NCBI RefSeq assembly: GCF_000744455.1
Contig: NZ_JQLY01000001.1
Span: 992,001-1,056,000 of the forward strand
Source of the DNA: Methanobacterium sp. SMA-27
GTDB lineage: Archaea > Methanobacteriota > Methanobacteria > Methanobacteriales > Methanobacteriaceae
DNA: 64,000 nucleotides
Direction: 5' to 3'
Part shown: piece after piece, positions 16,894 to 29,294 of the stretch
How the letters are laid out: every line of letters starts with the position of its first letter
How positions within the stretch are numbered: position 1 is the stretch's first letter
Made by a program: the position numbers and the translations under genes
The notes under the pieces: model-generated
What the model was told of the DNA's origin: nothing
What the model saw: only the letters and a program-made list of their open reading frames with translations
The model's database searches: none

Positions 16894-18798
16894 ATGACAA
16901 ATTTAAACAGTTCATTTAAAGAAAAACTTGATTTCAAGAGTTATAAATCTTCTGGAGATATAGAAGTTCCTGAGAGGATTATAGATCAGATCATAGGTCA
17001 AGAAGAGGCAGTAGAAACAGTAATAAAAGCTGCAAAACAAAGGCGAAATGTTCTTTTAATTGGAGAACCAGGAATAGGTAAATCAATGTTAGCAAAGGGA
17101 ATGGCAGAATTATTACCACCCGAAGAACTTCAGGATATACTCGTTTATCCTAACATGGAAGATAACAATAATCCCCTTATTGGTGCTATGCCTGCAGGTG
17201 AGGGTAATAAAGTTGTAATGACTTACAGGGTTAAGGCAAAGTCACAAGGAGAAAGGAAGAATATTTTGATGATGGCCATAATTGGTGCCATTATAGTAAT
17301 TGGGTTTTTATTACAACAGTACCTGGCAGCTATTATAGCAGCAGGAATAGTTCTACTTGTAATAATGCAGATGAAACCCAAAAATAGTGTCATGGTTCCA
17401 AAACTTTTGGTGAACAACGATAGCAAAAACATTGCACCATTTGTTGACGCAACAGGTGCTCATGCAGGTGCACTCTTGGGTGATGTAAGACACGACCCTT
17501 ATCAGTCAGGTGGACTCGGAACCCCCGCCCATGAACGTGTAGAAGCAGGAATGATACATAAATCCAACAAGGGAGTACTGTATGTTGATGAAATAGGTAC
17601 CATGCAGATGAAAACCCAGCAAGAGTTATTAACAGCTATGCAGGAAAAAAAATACTCCATAACCGGACAAAGCGAATCAAGCAGTGGAGCAATGGTACGT
17701 TCAGACGAAGTTCCATGTGATTTTGTTCTTGTTGCATCTGGAAATCTTCAGGTGCTTAAAGGAATGCATATAGCACTACGTTCAAGGATAAGAGGTTACG
17801 GTTACGAAGTTTTCATGAAAGATTCAATGGAAGACAACTTGGAAAATAGGAACAAATTAGTTCAGTTCATAGCCCAGGAAGTTAAAAAAGATGGTAGAAT
17901 ACCACATTTCAGCATAGAAGCGGTTGAAGAAATAATTCATGAAGCACAGAGAAGGTCCGGTAAAAAAGATGAATTAACTCTTAAATTGAGAGATCTTGGT
18001 GGTCTTGTAAGGGCTGCAGGTGATATCGCTACAGGTGAAGGTGCTGACAGTGTAACACTGGCACATGTTATATCTGCTAAAAAACTTGCAAGAACACTGG
18101 AACAACAGATAGCAGACAGATACATAGATCAAAGAAAAACTTACAGTGTCTTCAAATCTGAGGGCAGCAAAGTTGGAATAGTGAATGGTCTAGCTATTAT
18201 TGGGGACAGAAGTGGAATATTACTACCAATAGCTGCAGAAGCAGCTCCTGCTCAAAGTAAAGATGAAGGAAAGATAATTGCCACAGGTAAACTTGGGGAG
18301 ATTGCTAAAGAAGCAGTTCAAAACGTCAGTGCTTTGATTAAAAAGAACACTGGTACCGATATTTCAAATCACGATATTCACATACAATTCTTACAATCCT
18401 ACGAAGGGATTGAAGGTGACAGTGCAAGTGTATCTATTGCAACTGCAGTTATATCTGCCCTTGAAAACGTTCCAGTTGATCAGACAGTGGCATTAACTGG
18501 ATCATTGAGTGTTAGAGGTGATGTTATGCCTGTTGGTGGTGTTACTGGAAAAATTGAAGCAGCAGCTGAGGCAGGTATGAAAAAGGTTATTATTCCTGAA
18601 TCAAACATGGATGATGTTCTTATTGAGGAACGTTACAAAGATAAGATCCAAATTATTCCAGTTCGAAACATGAGTGATGTCCTGGAAAATGCCCTTTTAG
18701 GAAGTGGCAAAGAAGGATTAGTCACAAAGATGAAAAAAATCACAGACAAAGTCCCAAAAGACATTATTCCAAAACCAGCTAAACCAACGATTCATTAA
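16894..18798 (+). CDS. lonB: archaeal membrane-bound Lon protease LonB
   Basis: This is the ATP-dependent, membrane-attached protease that replaces FtsH and Lon in most euryarchaea. The AAA+ domain has Walker A GEPGIGKS (57-64), an inserted pair of membrane helices (about 125-165), Walker [11 protein letters not shown] and a sensor region. The protease domain carries the catalytic dyad S510 (GDSASVS) and K553 (VTGKIEAA). Length of 634 residues is normal and all motifs are intact. A GGAGAT sequence precedes the ATG at 16894. The tail after residue 600 is Lys/Pro-rich. It is the last of three genes in the same direction. Confidence 0.95.
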   Translation: MTNLNSSFKEKLDFKSYKSSGDIEVPERIIDQIIGQEEAVETVIKAAKQRRNVLLIGEPGIGKSMLAKGMAELLPPEELQDILVYPNMEDNNNPLIGAMPAGEGNKVVMTYRVKAKSQGERKNILMMAIIGAIIVIGFLLQQYLAAIIAAGIVLLVIMQMKPKNSVMVPKLLVNNDSKNIAPFVDATGAHAGALLGDVRHDPYQSGGLGTPAHERVEAGMIHKSNKGVLYVDEIGTMQMKTQQELLTAMQEKKYSITGQSESSSGAMVRSDEVPCDFVLVASGNLQVLKGMHIALRSRIRGYGYEVFMKDSMEDNLENRNKLVQFIAQEVKKDGRIPHFSIEAVEEIIHEAQRRSGKKDELTLKLRDLGGLVRAAGDIATGEGADSVTLAHVISAKKLARTLEQQIADRYIDQRKTYSVFKSEGSKVGIVNGLAIIGDRSGILLPIAAEAAPAQSKDEGKIIATGKLGEIAKEAVQNVSALIKKNTGTDISNHDIHIQFLQSYEGIEGDSASVSIATAVISALENVPVDQTVALTGSLSVRGDVMPVGGVTGKIEAAAEAGMKKVIIPESNMDDVLIEERYKDKIQIIPVRNMSDVLENALLGSGKEGLVTKMKKITDKVPKDIIPKPAKPTIH

Positions 18799-19051
18799 TG
18801 ACTCAAAATCTTATATTAATACAAGATTTTTATATTTTTTTTGAAGTATTTCCATTGTTATTTTCAATTATTTTTAAATATCTAAAATTATTCTTTTAAT
18901 ATTGATTTCTAACTATATTTTATAAATACGTTCCAATTTCATATTCTATAAAAAATAATAACTACATGATATGACAAATTATAGAATACAAATATATTCT
19001 GTGTTAATCAGCTAATAAAAAACTGTGAAAAATCATATTAGGTGTTTTTAT

Positions 19052-19471
19052 ATGGAGAGAAATAGAAAAAGAGAACAAAAATCAGAGTATTTAACTGCAA
19101 TAATTTTTAACCTGATTTTTCTGTATATAGTTAATAATTTATTAAATTGGCATATTTATTTTGTTTTAGATACTTTTAATGAGGTCCTATGGATTATAAA
19201 TCTGTCAGTAATAGCTGCAATTATAGGAAATTTCTTGCTCTTGTTATATAGTCCTGAAAGGTTTAGACACGTAATGAAAATAATTTTAAACATTTTTGCA
19301 TTTATAGCCGTTTATTTTGTCTATATAGTATTCCCATTTAATTTTTACAATTCTTTCTATAATTGGGCCTTTAGTATTTTGTTGATTCTGGCCATGATAG
19401 GTATTTTTATTGCAATTATCGTAGAAATTTACCTTTTGGTAACAGGAAAACCAAAATTAACAGGAAATTAA
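19052..19471 (+). CDS. four-helix membrane protein, unknown
   Basis: A 139-residue protein with four predicted membrane helices and a charged N-terminus (MERNRKREQKSEY). No known family is recognised. The start is set by AGGTG at 19040-19044 before ATG 19052; a GTG at 19025 would add nine residues but has no ribosome site. The loop containing SPERFRHVMK between helices 2 and 3 is the only polar stretch of note. It precedes another membrane-protein gene by 93 bp, with which it may be co-transcribed. Confidence 0.6.
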   Translation: MERNRKREQKSEYLTAIIFNLIFLYIVNNLLNWHIYFVLDTFNEVLWIINLSVIAAIIGNFLLLLYSPERFRHVMKIILNIFAFIAVYFVYIVFPFNFYNSFYNWAFSILLILAMIGIFIAIIVEIYLLVTGKPKLTGN

Positions 19472-19564
19472 ACCGAAAGATTAAGTAAGATATTAAATTT
19501 GCAGGATATCTTAAAATAATCTTTAATTAAGTGTTTAATGGATAAAATAATGGGGGTAAAAGAT

Positions 19565-20068
19565 ATGCAAAAAATGGGTGTTGCATTGATTTTGATTGTT
19601 CTTGGTCTAATTGTAATAGTTATCTCACTCTTTAAGTTAGTTCCTGTTTCACTTATTTCTATATTCTTACTCACTATGTTGGGTATTGGTCTCATATTGG
19701 ACGGAATATATGAAATTAGTGAAATTGACGGTGCTAGTTTAGGGATCCCTCTTTTAATCTTAGGTATAATCTCACTTATTTTAGGAATTGGGTTCATATT
19801 CAATTTCCCACTAATGACAGAGTTAGTTGGTTTAATAATTTGGATAATTGGTCTTTTCCTAATAATCACAGGTATTATAAGAATTCTATCAAAAAACGGA
19901 GACAAACGCTGCGGATTTAAAGATATAATAATAGGTTTATTAATCCTATTAGTAGGAATATTCTTAGTAACATACCTATGGCTTATAGGAGCATTAGTCG
20001 GCCTATGGATATTAACCACAGGAATGAGGATACACCACAGCCCTAATTTTCTCAAAGACTGGGAATAA
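19565..20068 (+). CDS. DUF308/HdeD-like membrane protein
   Basis: A 167-residue protein made almost wholly of six membrane helices, with repeated small-residue motifs such as LLILGIISLILGIGFIF. The pattern of three repeated helix pairs with Gly and Ile-rich segments resembles the DUF308/HdeD family. A G-rich site at 19551-19556 fits the ATG at 19565 better than upstream ATGs at 19538 and 19550. The role is unknown; some relatives are involved in acid or stress resistance, but this is not shown here. Confidence 0.6.
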   Translation: MQKMGVALILIVLGLIVIVISLFKLVPVSLISIFLLTMLGIGLILDGIYEISEIDGASLGIPLLILGIISLILGIGFIFNFPLMTELVGLIIWIIGLFLIITGIIRILSKNGDKRCGFKDIIIGLLILLVGIFLVTYLWLIGALVGLWILTTGMRIHHSPNFLKDWE

Positions 20069-20255
20069 AAATTATTTAATAGATACATGAAGATATTAAA
20101 GTAAGATGTCTCAATAATTGGATAAAATTTTTTGAAAAAATTTATAAACTCAAAAACAAGATAATTTACAAAATTAAATTATTATTAATTATTCTGGATT
20201 AAAGTGTCACATCTTATTTTTGGATAGATTTAAATAGGATTACTACAAACTATCT

Positions 20256-20271
20256 ATATATTCACATATTT
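20256..20271. promoter_or_regulatory. possible ArsR operator before arsM
   Basis: ATATATTCACATATTT is an imperfect dyad 31 bases before the arsM start. It resembles the perfect palindrome ATATATTTAAATATAT at 22941-22956 ahead of the arsR gene of the same cluster. In such AT-rich DNA the match is weak evidence. Confidence 0.3.
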
Positions 20272-20302
20272 GGATGTATGGATAATTTACGATGTGATTC
20301 AA

Positions 20303-21976
<1,674 letters not shown>

Positions 21977-22045
21977 TCAATTCTTTCAAATAAAGTGAAT
22001 TTAAAAAAATAGGAATAAATATGATTCTCATGGAGTTGATTGTAA

Positions 22046-22435
22046 ATGAAAGGAAAAAATAAGATCGCTATTGCTGCTTGTAGCGGAATGAGTCCATATG
22101 GATTAGTTTCGCGTGTTGCATCATCAGATACGGTTGCTGAAACAGATAATACTATCTCAATTTGCATGGGTGCTACTTCTGCTGATAGGGATGGATTTCG
22201 AAATTTAATTAAAAAGTATCCCATTATTGCTTTGAGTGGTTGTGATGGTAACTGCACTCAAAAAATTCTGGAACAAAAAGGTGTTAAACCAGTTAAAAAT
22301 ATCATTGTTATGGATGAACTCAATAAAAAAGATTTAAAGCCCACTGATGTATCCAGATTAGATGATAATGGAGAAATTTGTGTTGAATATATGAAAAATA
22401 AAATTAAGAAGGAATTAAAAGAGTTTGAAATATAA
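22046..22435 (+). CDS. DGC-domain putative zinc-binding protein
   Basis: A 129-residue protein resembling the DGC family (putative zinc-binding, PF08859). Visible Cys are C12 in AACSGMSPYG, C40, and C66 and C70 in SGCDGNC, which is the family's named DGC region in a slightly extended form. The first strand and Cys-Ser-Gly turn look like a redox or metal-binding loop. The gene starts 69 bp after the arsM fusion on the same strand, so it is likely part of the arsenic cluster. Its role there is unknown; metal or arsenic handling is an inference from the company it keeps. Confidence 0.6.
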   Translation: MKGKNKIAIAACSGMSPYGLVSRVASSDTVAETDNTISICMGATSADRDGFRNLIKKYPIIALSGCDGNCTQKILEQKGVKPVKNIIVMDELNKKDLKPTDVSRLDDNGEICVEYMKNKIKKELKEFEI

Positions 22436-22610
22436 ACTCAACCTTTTAATGATAGCACAAATTGTAATTATTGATAGTAAAATATCTTTCTGGGTGAAAG
22501 AAAGGTAGAATGAATCCTGGAGCAGTTTATGTTTTCTGTATCCAATAAAGATTAAAAACAACTAAAATTAATTGGAATATATTTTTATCTTGTTATAAAA
22601 GGATGATTAA

Positions 22611-22796
22611 ATGGCTAAAAAAGGAAATATTAAAATAATCATGAAAAGCACACACAGTAGAGGTTCAATTTCCTGTAAAAATGGGATTATAGGACAAAAT
22701 CAAGGTTATCTCAATGATGCTATTTGTGAAATTTGTGATAAGGTTTTTAAAACCGATAAAAAGATATATATCTGTCCTGATTGTCAAAAAAAGTAA
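22611..22796 (+). CDS. small zinc-ribbon protein
   Basis: A 61-residue protein with Cys pairs C39-E-I-C42 and C55-P-D-C58, the spacing of a treble-clef or zinc-ribbon, plus C22 in a preceding loop. The N-terminal half is basic (MAKKGNIKIIMKSTHSRGS). A GGATGATT site lies just before the ATG. The small size and the position between the DGC gene and arsR suggest a cluster-specific metal-binding or nucleic-acid-binding protein. Function is unknown. Confidence 0.55.
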   Translation: MAKKGNIKIIMKSTHSRGSISCKNGIIGQNQGYLNDAICEICDKVFKTDKKIYICPDCQKK

Positions 22797-22940
22797 GAAT
22801 GATCTTAATTTTATATTTGAATTGTAATTAGGTGGATAAAATACCTGAATATAAATATGATAATGTTTGCAAGAGGATAACCCCTTTTTATTGTATTTAA
22901 TATTGTTTATTTAATTGAATTATAACATGATATTAAATCC

Positions 22941-22956
22941 ATATATTTAAATATAT
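22941..22956. promoter_or_regulatory. perfect 16-bp palindrome before arsR
   Basis: ATATATTTAAATATAT lies 20 bases before the arsR start, where it could serve both as TATA region and as operator for ArsR autorepression. The low-complexity composition limits confidence. Confidence 0.3.
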
Positions 22957-22976
22957 TTTAATTGAAATAATTTATT

Positions 22977-23342
22977 ATGAAAAAAACATGTGAAATTAAT
23001 GATGAAGGTAAACCTAGTTGTGCCCAGATAGAGAATCTGGAAAAGATACTGTCTGAAATGCCTAGCGAAGAGGAAATGCAAAAAAATGCAGATATAATCA
23101 AAGCCCTTGCCGATCCAACCAGGCTAAAAATTGTTTATCTTCTATCTAAAAGTAAAGAGTTATGCGTCTGTGAAATAATGGCTGCACTGGACAAACCTCA
23201 ACCAACAGTATCCCACCATCTGAACCTCTTAAAAAATGCAGGTCTATTAAAATGGCGAAAAGAAGGAGTATGGACACATTATAGGCTATCAAAGATGAAA
23301 ATTTTAGACAGCATCGATGAACTTTTAATAACTAGTCAATAA
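22977..23342 (+). CDS. arsR: ArsR arsenic-responsive repressor
   Basis: A 121-residue winged-helix repressor. The classic arsenite-sensing motif ELCVCEI supplies C63 and C65 in the helix before the recognition helix, as in bacterial ArsR. The recognition helix is [16 protein letters not shown] and the wing follows. Extra Cys at C5 and C15 in the N-terminal extension may supply a third ligand. It lies 14 bp before the acr3 start and should repress the arsenic genes until arsenite binds. Length is normal for the family. Confidence 0.93.
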   Translation: MKKTCEINDEGKPSCAQIENLEKILSEMPSEEEMQKNADIIKALADPTRLKIVYLLSKSKELCVCEIMAALDKPQPTVSHHLNLLKNAGLLKWRKEGVWTHYRLSKMKILDSIDELLITSQ

Positions 23343-23356
23343 ATTATGGTGATATT

Positions 23357-24448
23357 TTGAAGGATGATATTATTGGTCAGATTACCAACCAGATTTGTGA
23401 TACTCCCAAACTTGGATTTTTAGACAGATTTTTAACTCTTTGGATTTTCCTGGCCATGGCATTGGGAGTTTCAATTGGTTACTTCATTCCAGGAGTTGAA
23501 TCTTTTATTAATAGATTTTCTGTAGGTACAACCAGCATTCCTATAGCTATTGGTTTAATTTTAATGATGTATCCTCCTCTGGCCAAGGTCAGATATGATA
23601 AACTGGGAGAAGTTTTTAGGGATACTAAAATATTAGGTTTATCATTATTCCAGAATTGGATATTAGGACCTATATTGATGTTTATTCTCGCAGTGGTTTT
23701 TCTTAGAGCTTATCCTGAGTATATGGTTGGTTTAATATTAATAGGTCTTGCACGTTGTATTGCAATGGTAATTGTATGGAACCAACTCGCAAAAGGAAAT
23801 AGTGAATATGCTGCAGGTTTAGTGGCATTTAACAGTGTTTTTCAAGTATTTTTTTACAGTATTTATGCATGGATATTCATTACAGTATTACCTCCATTAT
23901 TAGGGATACAGGGCAGTGTTGTAAATATTAGTATACTACAAATTGCTGAAAGTGTTTTCATATATCTTGGAATTCCATTTATTGCAGGTATAGTTACCAG
24001 ATATTTCCTTGTAAAACATAAAGGTATTGAATGGTACAATGAAAAATTTATACCTAAAATAAGCCCTTTAACGCTCATAGCTCTTTTATTTACTATTATA
24101 GTAATGTTCAGCTTAAAAGGAAATGTTATAGTTCAAATACCATTTGATGTGGTTATTATAGCCATTCCACTTTTATTGTACTTTATAATAATGTTTTTTA
24201 CAACGTTCTTAATGGGATACAAATTGGGTGCAGATTACTCTAAAACTTCTGCACTTTCATTTACTGCCGCTAGTAATAACTTTGAATTAGCTATTGCGGT
24301 TTCTGTTGCTGTTTTTGGAATTGGGTCTGCTGTAGCATTTGCAACTGTAATTGGGCCATTAATCGAAGTTCCCGTACTTATTAGTTTGGTTAATGTTGCT
24401 TTATGGTTTCAGAAACGTTATTATAAAGAATCTTATCCAAATTCATAA
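23357..24448 (+). CDS. acr3: arsenite efflux transporter Acr3
   Basis: A 363-residue membrane protein with ten predicted helices and the features of the Acr3 (BART superfamily) arsenite exporter: [12 protein letters not shown] at the start, [17 protein letters not shown], and [13 protein letters not shown] with the conserved Cys (C134) needed for arsenite transport. It pumps arsenite out of the cell. The start is a TTG at 23357, supported by GGTGAT at 23348-23353. It ends the arsenic cluster. Some annotations name the family ArsB, but the sequence is of the Acr3 type. Confidence 0.92.
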   Translation: MKDDIIGQITNQICDTPKLGFLDRFLTLWIFLAMALGVSIGYFIPGVESFINRFSVGTTSIPIAIGLILMMYPPLAKVRYDKLGEVFRDTKILGLSLFQNWILGPILMFILAVVFLRAYPEYMVGLILIGLARCIAMVIVWNQLAKGNSEYAAGLVAFNSVFQVFFYSIYAWIFITVLPPLLGIQGSVVNISILQIAESVFIYLGIPFIAGIVTRYFLVKHKGIEWYNEKFIPKISPLTLIALLFTIIVMFSLKGNVIVQIPFDVVIIAIPLLLYFIIMFFTTFLMGYKLGADYSKTSALSFTAASNNFELAIAVSVAVFGIGSAVAFATVIGPLIEVPVLISLVNVALWFQKRYYKESYPNS

Positions 24449-24807
24449 AATTTCTAGGATATAACCAGTCGGAAGATTTGTTTCCTTCACAAAATTTATA
24501 TATTAGTTAAATTATATCTCGAAGGGTTAAGTGGATATTAAAAACTGTCGGAAGTTTTTTTATAATTTTCCGCCCATAGATTAATATCTTGGAGGTTAGA
24601 TGGGGGACATGCTTTATAGAATAAATTATCTGTGAAAGATTAGGGGAATACTTAAAATATGAAGTTTCCATATTTGAAGTCTATAGTTCGATCATCATGT
24701 GAACCAATTTAAAAAAAACCGGCTTCCCAGGAAAGTACTTGATACAAAAATTTGAATTTTTATAATGTTGAAGGTATTTTAATAAAATATAATTGAGGTG
24801 GATTAAT
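24449..24807 (+). other. long leader before the kdp operon
   Basis: A TATA-like run (TTTATATATTAG) at 24495-24506 would start transcription near 24530, leaving about 280 bases of leader, which is long for an archaeon. The sequence is less AT-rich than neighbouring gaps. It repeats GTCGGAAG at 24468-24475 and 24547-24554, and has a short hairpin (GTTC...GAAC) near 24690. A structured regulatory RNA is possible; none was recognised. Confidence 0.35.
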
Positions 24808-24882
24808 ATGATGATGAACGATGAAATTGACGAAGAATCAGATTTAGATCAATATAACTACAATTTAGAGGGATTAATATGA
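24808..24882 (+). CDS. acidic micro-protein in the kdpF position
   Basis: A 24-codon frame preceded by GAGGTG at a good distance. The product begins with three Met and is acidic and hydrophilic (NDEIDEESDLDQ), so it is not a membrane peptide like bacterial KdpF. Its TGA overlaps the kdpA ATG (ATGA) and its last codons contain the GAGGGATT ribosome site of kdpA. It may be a leader peptide that couples translation of kdpA, or a small subunit. The spacing and coupling are seen; expression is inferred. Confidence 0.45.
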   Translation: MMMNDEIDEESDLDQYNYNLEGLI

Positions 24883-26582
24883 TAATAGAAGAAGTACTTC
24901 TCATTATGTTATTCCTGTTAATCTTGACTATCGCAGCCATACCCATTGGTAAATACATTTCAAAGGTCTTGACTGGTAAAAAAACCTTCATGACGCCCTT
25001 GATAAGGCCGTTAGAGAAATTAATCTATCGTTTATGTTCCATTGATGAAAATCAGGAAATGACATGGAAAAGATATGCTTATGTATTGCTTATATTCAAC
25101 ATAATTGGGATAACGTTTATTTTTGTTTTACAATTAATACAAAACTTTTTACCGCTGAATCCTGCACAAATGCCAGGTGTAAGATGGGACACAGCATTAA
25201 ATACTGCAATTTCTTTTTCAACAAATACCAACTGGCAATCATATGCCGGTGAAACAACTATGAGCTATCTGACACAGATGCTAGGAATGACAGTCCAGAA
25301 CTTCCTTTCTGCTTCAGTTGGTATTGCAGCACTCCTGGCTTTAATTAGGGGGTTTACACGTCAAAACTCAGCTACAATTGGTAATTTCTGGGTTGATATA
25401 ACAAGAACGACTTTATATATTCTTTTACCATTAGCAGTTGTTTTTGCCATTGTTTTAGCATCACAGGGTGTTGTTCAGACTGTTGGTCCATATGTTACAG
25501 CCCATACACTGGAAGGGGTTAATCAAACCATTGCATTAGGTCCTGTTGCTTCACAGGAAGCAATTAAGATGCTAGGTTCAAATGGGGGAGGATTTTTCAA
25601 TGCAAATTCAGCCCATCCATTTGAAAATCCAAATGGTATAACCAACATATTGGAAACATTCGCAATTTTATTAATACCAATATCCATAGTTTTTGCTTTT
25701 GGATATATTATAAGAAATTTCAAGCAAGGACTGGCCATATTCGCAGCCATGATGATACTCCTTGTAGGTGGAATGGGTGTTGCATACTATGCTGAAAGCC
25801 CATCAAATCCAATAATTCAGAAACTCGGTGTTTCTGGTGGGAATATGGAAGGTAAGGAACTGACATTTGGTGTTGCTGAATCAGTTCTTTGGGGAGTTGC
25901 AACAACAGATGTTTCAAATGGTGGAGTAAACTCCATGCATGACAGCACCATGCCCCTAACGGGACTAGTTTACATGTTTAATTTAGGTATAGGAGAAGTT
26001 ATATTCGGAGGATTAGGTGTTGGACTAATTGGAATGATTTTCTATATCATTTTAACCATGTTCATAGCAGGACTTATGATAGGCAGAACACCTGAATTCC
26101 TTGGTAAGAAATTAGGACCTTATGAAATGGTAATGGCAACATTAGCACTTATAGTACCTGCAGGATTGATTCTTGTATTTGCAAGTATTGCCATATCTTT
26201 ACCACAAGGACTTGTGGGTCTGAATAATCCATCAGCACATGGACTCTCGGAAATACTCTATGCTTATGCATCTGCATTTGCAAATAATGGATCAGCATTT
26301 GCAGGCTTAAGTGCAAACACAGTATTCTACAATCTAACATTAGGACTTGCAATGTTTATAGGTAGGTTTGTTGTTATAATACCTGCCTTAGCAATTGCCG
26401 GATCTTTAGCAGCAAAAGGAAGAGTAGCAACAGACGCATCAACCTTTCCAAGCACCAACGCACTCTTCGTTCTCATGCTTGTGAGTGTAGTAGTAATCGT
26501 GGGAGCTTTAACATTCTTCCCAGTGTTCGCACTTGGACCAATACTCGAACATTTATTCCTACAAGGAGGACTAACTTTTTAG
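24879..26582 (+). CDS. kdpA: potassium-transporting ATPase subunit A (KdpA)
   Basis: This is the ion-conducting subunit of the high-affinity K+ pump. The 567-residue, ten-helix protein has the four selectivity-filter-like P-loops; one clear motif is LGSNGGGFFNANSAHPFENP, followed by ATTDVSNGGVNSMHDS and YAYASAFANNGSAFAG. Length is normal. It is followed 12 bp later by kdpB. In bacteria the operon is induced by low K+ or turgor stress; here regulation could involve the long leader and the KdpD-like protein downstream. The start is the ATG of the ATGA overlap. Confidence 0.96.
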   Translation: MIIEEVLLIMLFLLILTIAAIPIGKYISKVLTGKKTFMTPLIRPLEKLIYRLCSIDENQEMTWKRYAYVLLIFNIIGITFIFVLQLIQNFLPLNPAQMPGVRWDTALNTAISFSTNTNWQSYAGETTMSYLTQMLGMTVQNFLSASVGIAALLALIRGFTRQNSATIGNFWVDITRTTLYILLPLAVVFAIVLASQGVVQTVGPYVTAHTLEGVNQTIALGPVASQEAIKMLGSNGGGFFNANSAHPFENPNGITNILETFAILLIPISIVFAFGYIIRNFKQGLAIFAAMMILLVGGMGVAYYAESPSNPIIQKLGVSGGNMEGKELTFGVAESVLWGVATTDVSNGGVNSMHDSTMPLTGLVYMFNLGIGEVIFGGLGVGLIGMIFYIILTMFIAGLMIGRTPEFLGKKLGPYEMVMATLALIVPAGLILVFASIAISLPQGLVGLNNPSAHGLSEILYAYASAFANNGSAFAGLSANTVFYNLTLGLAMFIGRFVVIIPALAIAGSLAAKGRVATDASTFPSTNALFVLMLVSVVVIVGALTFFPVFALGPILEHLFLQGGLTF

Positions 26583-26594
26583 GGGGGTTAAATC

Positions 26595-28643
26595 ATGACA
26601 AACGAACAATCAACCAGCATTTTTGAACCAAAATCAGTTATCGAAGCACTAAAAGGTTCAGTTAAAAGACTTAATCCAATAGTCCTCCTAAGAAACCCAG
26701 TAATGCTAATAGTGGAAATAGGAGCAATTATTACCACATTAATAGCATTAATTAACCTGGTCTATGGTGGAAACTTTTTATTCAACATCCAAATCAGTAT
26801 ATGGCTATGGTTTACAGTCATATTCTCCAACTTTGCTGAATCACTAGCTGAAGCAAGAGGAAAAGCACGGGCACAATCACTAAAAAACACTAGAACCGAA
26901 GCATTCGCAAACAAAATTATAAACGAAAATGAAACAGAAAAAGTACCAGCACTCTCCCTAAGAAAGGAAGATATAGTAATTGTCAAAGATGGGGAAATCA
27001 TACCCAGCGATGGTGACATAATAAATGGGACGGGTCTAGTTGATGAATCCGCAATTACAGGCGAATCAGCTCCAGTAATAAGAGAATCTGGAGGAGATAT
27101 AAGTGGTGTCACAGGAGGTACCAAACTTCTTTCAGGCCAGATTAAGATTAGAATCACAGTAGATCCTGGAGAAACATTCCTTGACAGCATGATTAATATG
27201 GTTGAAAGTGCTAAAAGAGAAAAAACACCCAATGAAAAAGCTTTAGAGATCCTTCTAATAGGATTAACTGCACTCTTCATAGTGGTAGTCATCACATTAA
27301 TGGCATTCTCTAACTATATGGGTGTTGCCATAAGCATACCTATCTTAATAGCTCTTCTGGTCTGTCTTATGCCAACAACCATCGGTGCACTCTTACCTGC
27401 TATTGGTATTGCCGGTATGGACAGATTATTACAGCACAATGTAATCGCATTAAGTGGAAGAGCTGTTGAAGCAGCAGGAGATGTAAGCGCAGTTTTACTA
27501 GATAAAACAGGGACAATAACACTTGGAAGCAGAAAAGCAACAGAATTCATTCCTGTTGACGGTATACAGAAAAAAGATCTGATCGAAGCTTCATTATTAT
27601 CCTCCCTTGCTGATGAAACACCCGAAGGAAGAAGTATAGTAATTTTAGCTAAAAAAGAATTAGGAGTGAGGGGTAGAGATATAAGAGCTCCTGAAAATTC
27701 AGATTTTGTACCATTCACACCAGAAACTCGTATGAGTGGAATAGACTACGGAACTAATAAGGTACGTAAAGGAGCAGCAGATTCCGTACAGGACTTTGCT
27801 AAAAACCATGAATGTAACATACCAGCTGATGTCAGTGAAATAGTTGAGGAAGTGTCTAGAAATGGAGATACACCATTAGTTGTAGCAGATTGCAGTGGGG
27901 TATTCGGTGTTATTAGGTTGAAAGATGTTGTCAAGACAGGCATTAAAAATCGTTTATTACAGCTTAGACAAATGGGAATTAAATCTGTTATGATAACAGG
28001 TGACAATCCCTTAACTGCAGCATCTATAGCTGCCGAGGCAGGGGTGGATGATTTTATAGCGGAAGCCCGGCCTGAAACTAAACTGGAACTGATACGTAAA
28101 TATCAGAGTGGAGAAACTCAACGTTTAGTAGCCATGATAGGTGATGGAACCAATGATGCTCCGGCACTAGCTCAGGCTGATGTTGCAGTTGCAATGAGTG
28201 CTGGTACAGCAGCAGCAAGAGAAGCAGCTAACATGGTTGATCTAGATTCATCACCAGCAAAACTACTGGATATAGTAGAAATAGGCAAAGAAATATTAAT
28301 TACAAGAGGTGCATTAACCACCTTCAGTATAGCTACCGACGTAGCCAAATATTTCGCAATAATTCCAGCAATATTTGCAGTAACTTACCCACAACTCAAC
28401 ATCTTAAACATAATGCATCTATCAACACCAATGAGTGCGGTTTTAGCAGCGGTTATTTTCAATGCGATTATAATACCGCTGCTAATTCCATTAGCACTTC
28501 GAGGAGTTAAATACCGTCCATCTTCATCAGTTACAAAACTACTGGGAATGAACATATTAATATACGGTATAGGCGGCCTAGCCCTACCATTTATTGGTAT
28601 AAAACTGATAGACATGCTAATATCGGCACTGGGGGTGGCATAA
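26595..28643 (+). CDS. kdpB: potassium-transporting ATPase subunit B (KdpB)
   Basis: The P-type ATPase subunit that powers K+ uptake. The phosphorylated Asp is D303 in [11 protein letters not shown]; other P-type motifs are TGESAPV (actuator), TGDNPLTA and [16 protein letters not shown] (phosphorylation-domain hinge). The membrane core includes [14 protein letters not shown]. Length of 682 residues is normal and the frame is intact. A GGGG site precedes the ATG. It abuts kdpC directly. Confidence 0.97.
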   Translation: MTNEQSTSIFEPKSVIEALKGSVKRLNPIVLLRNPVMLIVEIGAIITTLIALINLVYGGNFLFNIQISIWLWFTVIFSNFAESLAEARGKARAQSLKNTRTEAFANKIINENETEKVPALSLRKEDIVIVKDGEIIPSDGDIINGTGLVDESAITGESAPVIRESGGDISGVTGGTKLLSGQIKIRITVDPGETFLDSMINMVESAKREKTPNEKALEILLIGLTALFIVVVITLMAFSNYMGVAISIPILIALLVCLMPTTIGALLPAIGIAGMDRLLQHNVIALSGRAVEAAGDVSAVLLDKTGTITLGSRKATEFIPVDGIQKKDLIEASLLSSLADETPEGRSIVILAKKELGVRGRDIRAPENSDFVPFTPETRMSGIDYGTNKVRKGAADSVQDFAKNHECNIPADVSEIVEEVSRNGDTPLVVADCSGVFGVIRLKDVVKTGIKNRLLQLRQMGIKSVMITGDNPLTAASIAAEAGVDDFIAEARPETKLELIRKYQSGETQRLVAMIGDGTNDAPALAQADVAVAMSAGTAAAREAANMVDLDSSPAKLLDIVEIGKEILITRGALTTFSIATDVAKYFAIIPAIFAVTYPQLNILNIMHLSTPMSAVLAAVIFNAIIIPLLIPLALRGVKYRPSSSVTKLLGMNILIYGIGGLALPFIGIKLIDMLISALGVA

Positions 28644-29216
28644 ATGGGTGAAATGATTAAAGAGCTTAAAAGGGCCCTTATAATTTTCGGAACATTGGCC
28701 TTGGTTCTGGGGATAATATATCCCCTTGTAATAACAGGCATATCACAAGTAGCTTTTTCTTATCAAGCCAATGGTGAAATTATAAATTTAAATGGAACTG
28801 TTGTAGGCTCTGAACTTATAGGTCAAAGCTTTGAAGGTCCACAGTATTTTCAGGGCAGACCATCAGCAATAGACTATAATGCAAGCACTTCAGGAGGTTC
28901 TAATTATGGGCCAACCAACCAAAAATTGATTGACAGAGTAAACGAAACAATAAATGAGATCAAGACAAATGATAGCCTTTCAGCCAATGCTACAATTCCT
29001 TCAGATATGGTAATGGCATCAGGAAGCGGGCTCGATAGATATATCAGCGTTGAAAACGCCTTAATCCAGGTTCCAAGAATTGCTAAAACAAGAAACATAA
29101 GCGAATCTACAATCAAAGATTTGATACAAAAAACAGAGGAAACACAGTTTCCATGGATTGGACAACCAGTTGTAAATGTCTTGAAACTAAATATGGCACT
29201 TGATGGAATCCATTAA
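28644..29216 (+). CDS. kdpC: potassium-transporting ATPase subunit C (KdpC)
   Basis: The small stabilising subunit of the Kdp complex: one N-terminal membrane helix (about residues 10-32) and a domain outside the membrane. Family motifs are GQSFEGPQYFQGRPSA, SGGSNYGPTNQKL and the SGSGLDRYIS segment, with a C-terminal VNVLKLNMALD. The start codon follows the kdpB stop with no gap, so it is co-translated. Length of 190 residues is normal. Confidence 0.96.
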   Translation: MGEMIKELKRALIIFGTLALVLGIIYPLVITGISQVAFSYQANGEIINLNGTVVGSELIGQSFEGPQYFQGRPSAIDYNASTSGGSNYGPTNQKLIDRVNETINEIKTNDSLSANATIPSDMVMASGSGLDRYISVENALIQVPRIAKTRNISESTIKDLIQKTEETQFPWIGQPVVNVLKLNMALDGIH

Positions 29217-29294
29217 ATTGGATTCTTTTAATTTTTTTTAGGGTACATATTAATGATTTAATTATTTATATTTTCAGAAATTGAAAGGTGAAGA

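Noticed and set aside
19468..20088. Minus-strand open frame of 206 codons
   Set aside because: Antisense to a membrane-protein gene; Ile/Pro/Arg-rich product is typical of the reverse of hydrophobic codons.
26762..27718. Long minus-strand frames opposite kdpB
   Set aside because: Shadow frames of a certain gene; Ser/Leu-rich products without motifs.
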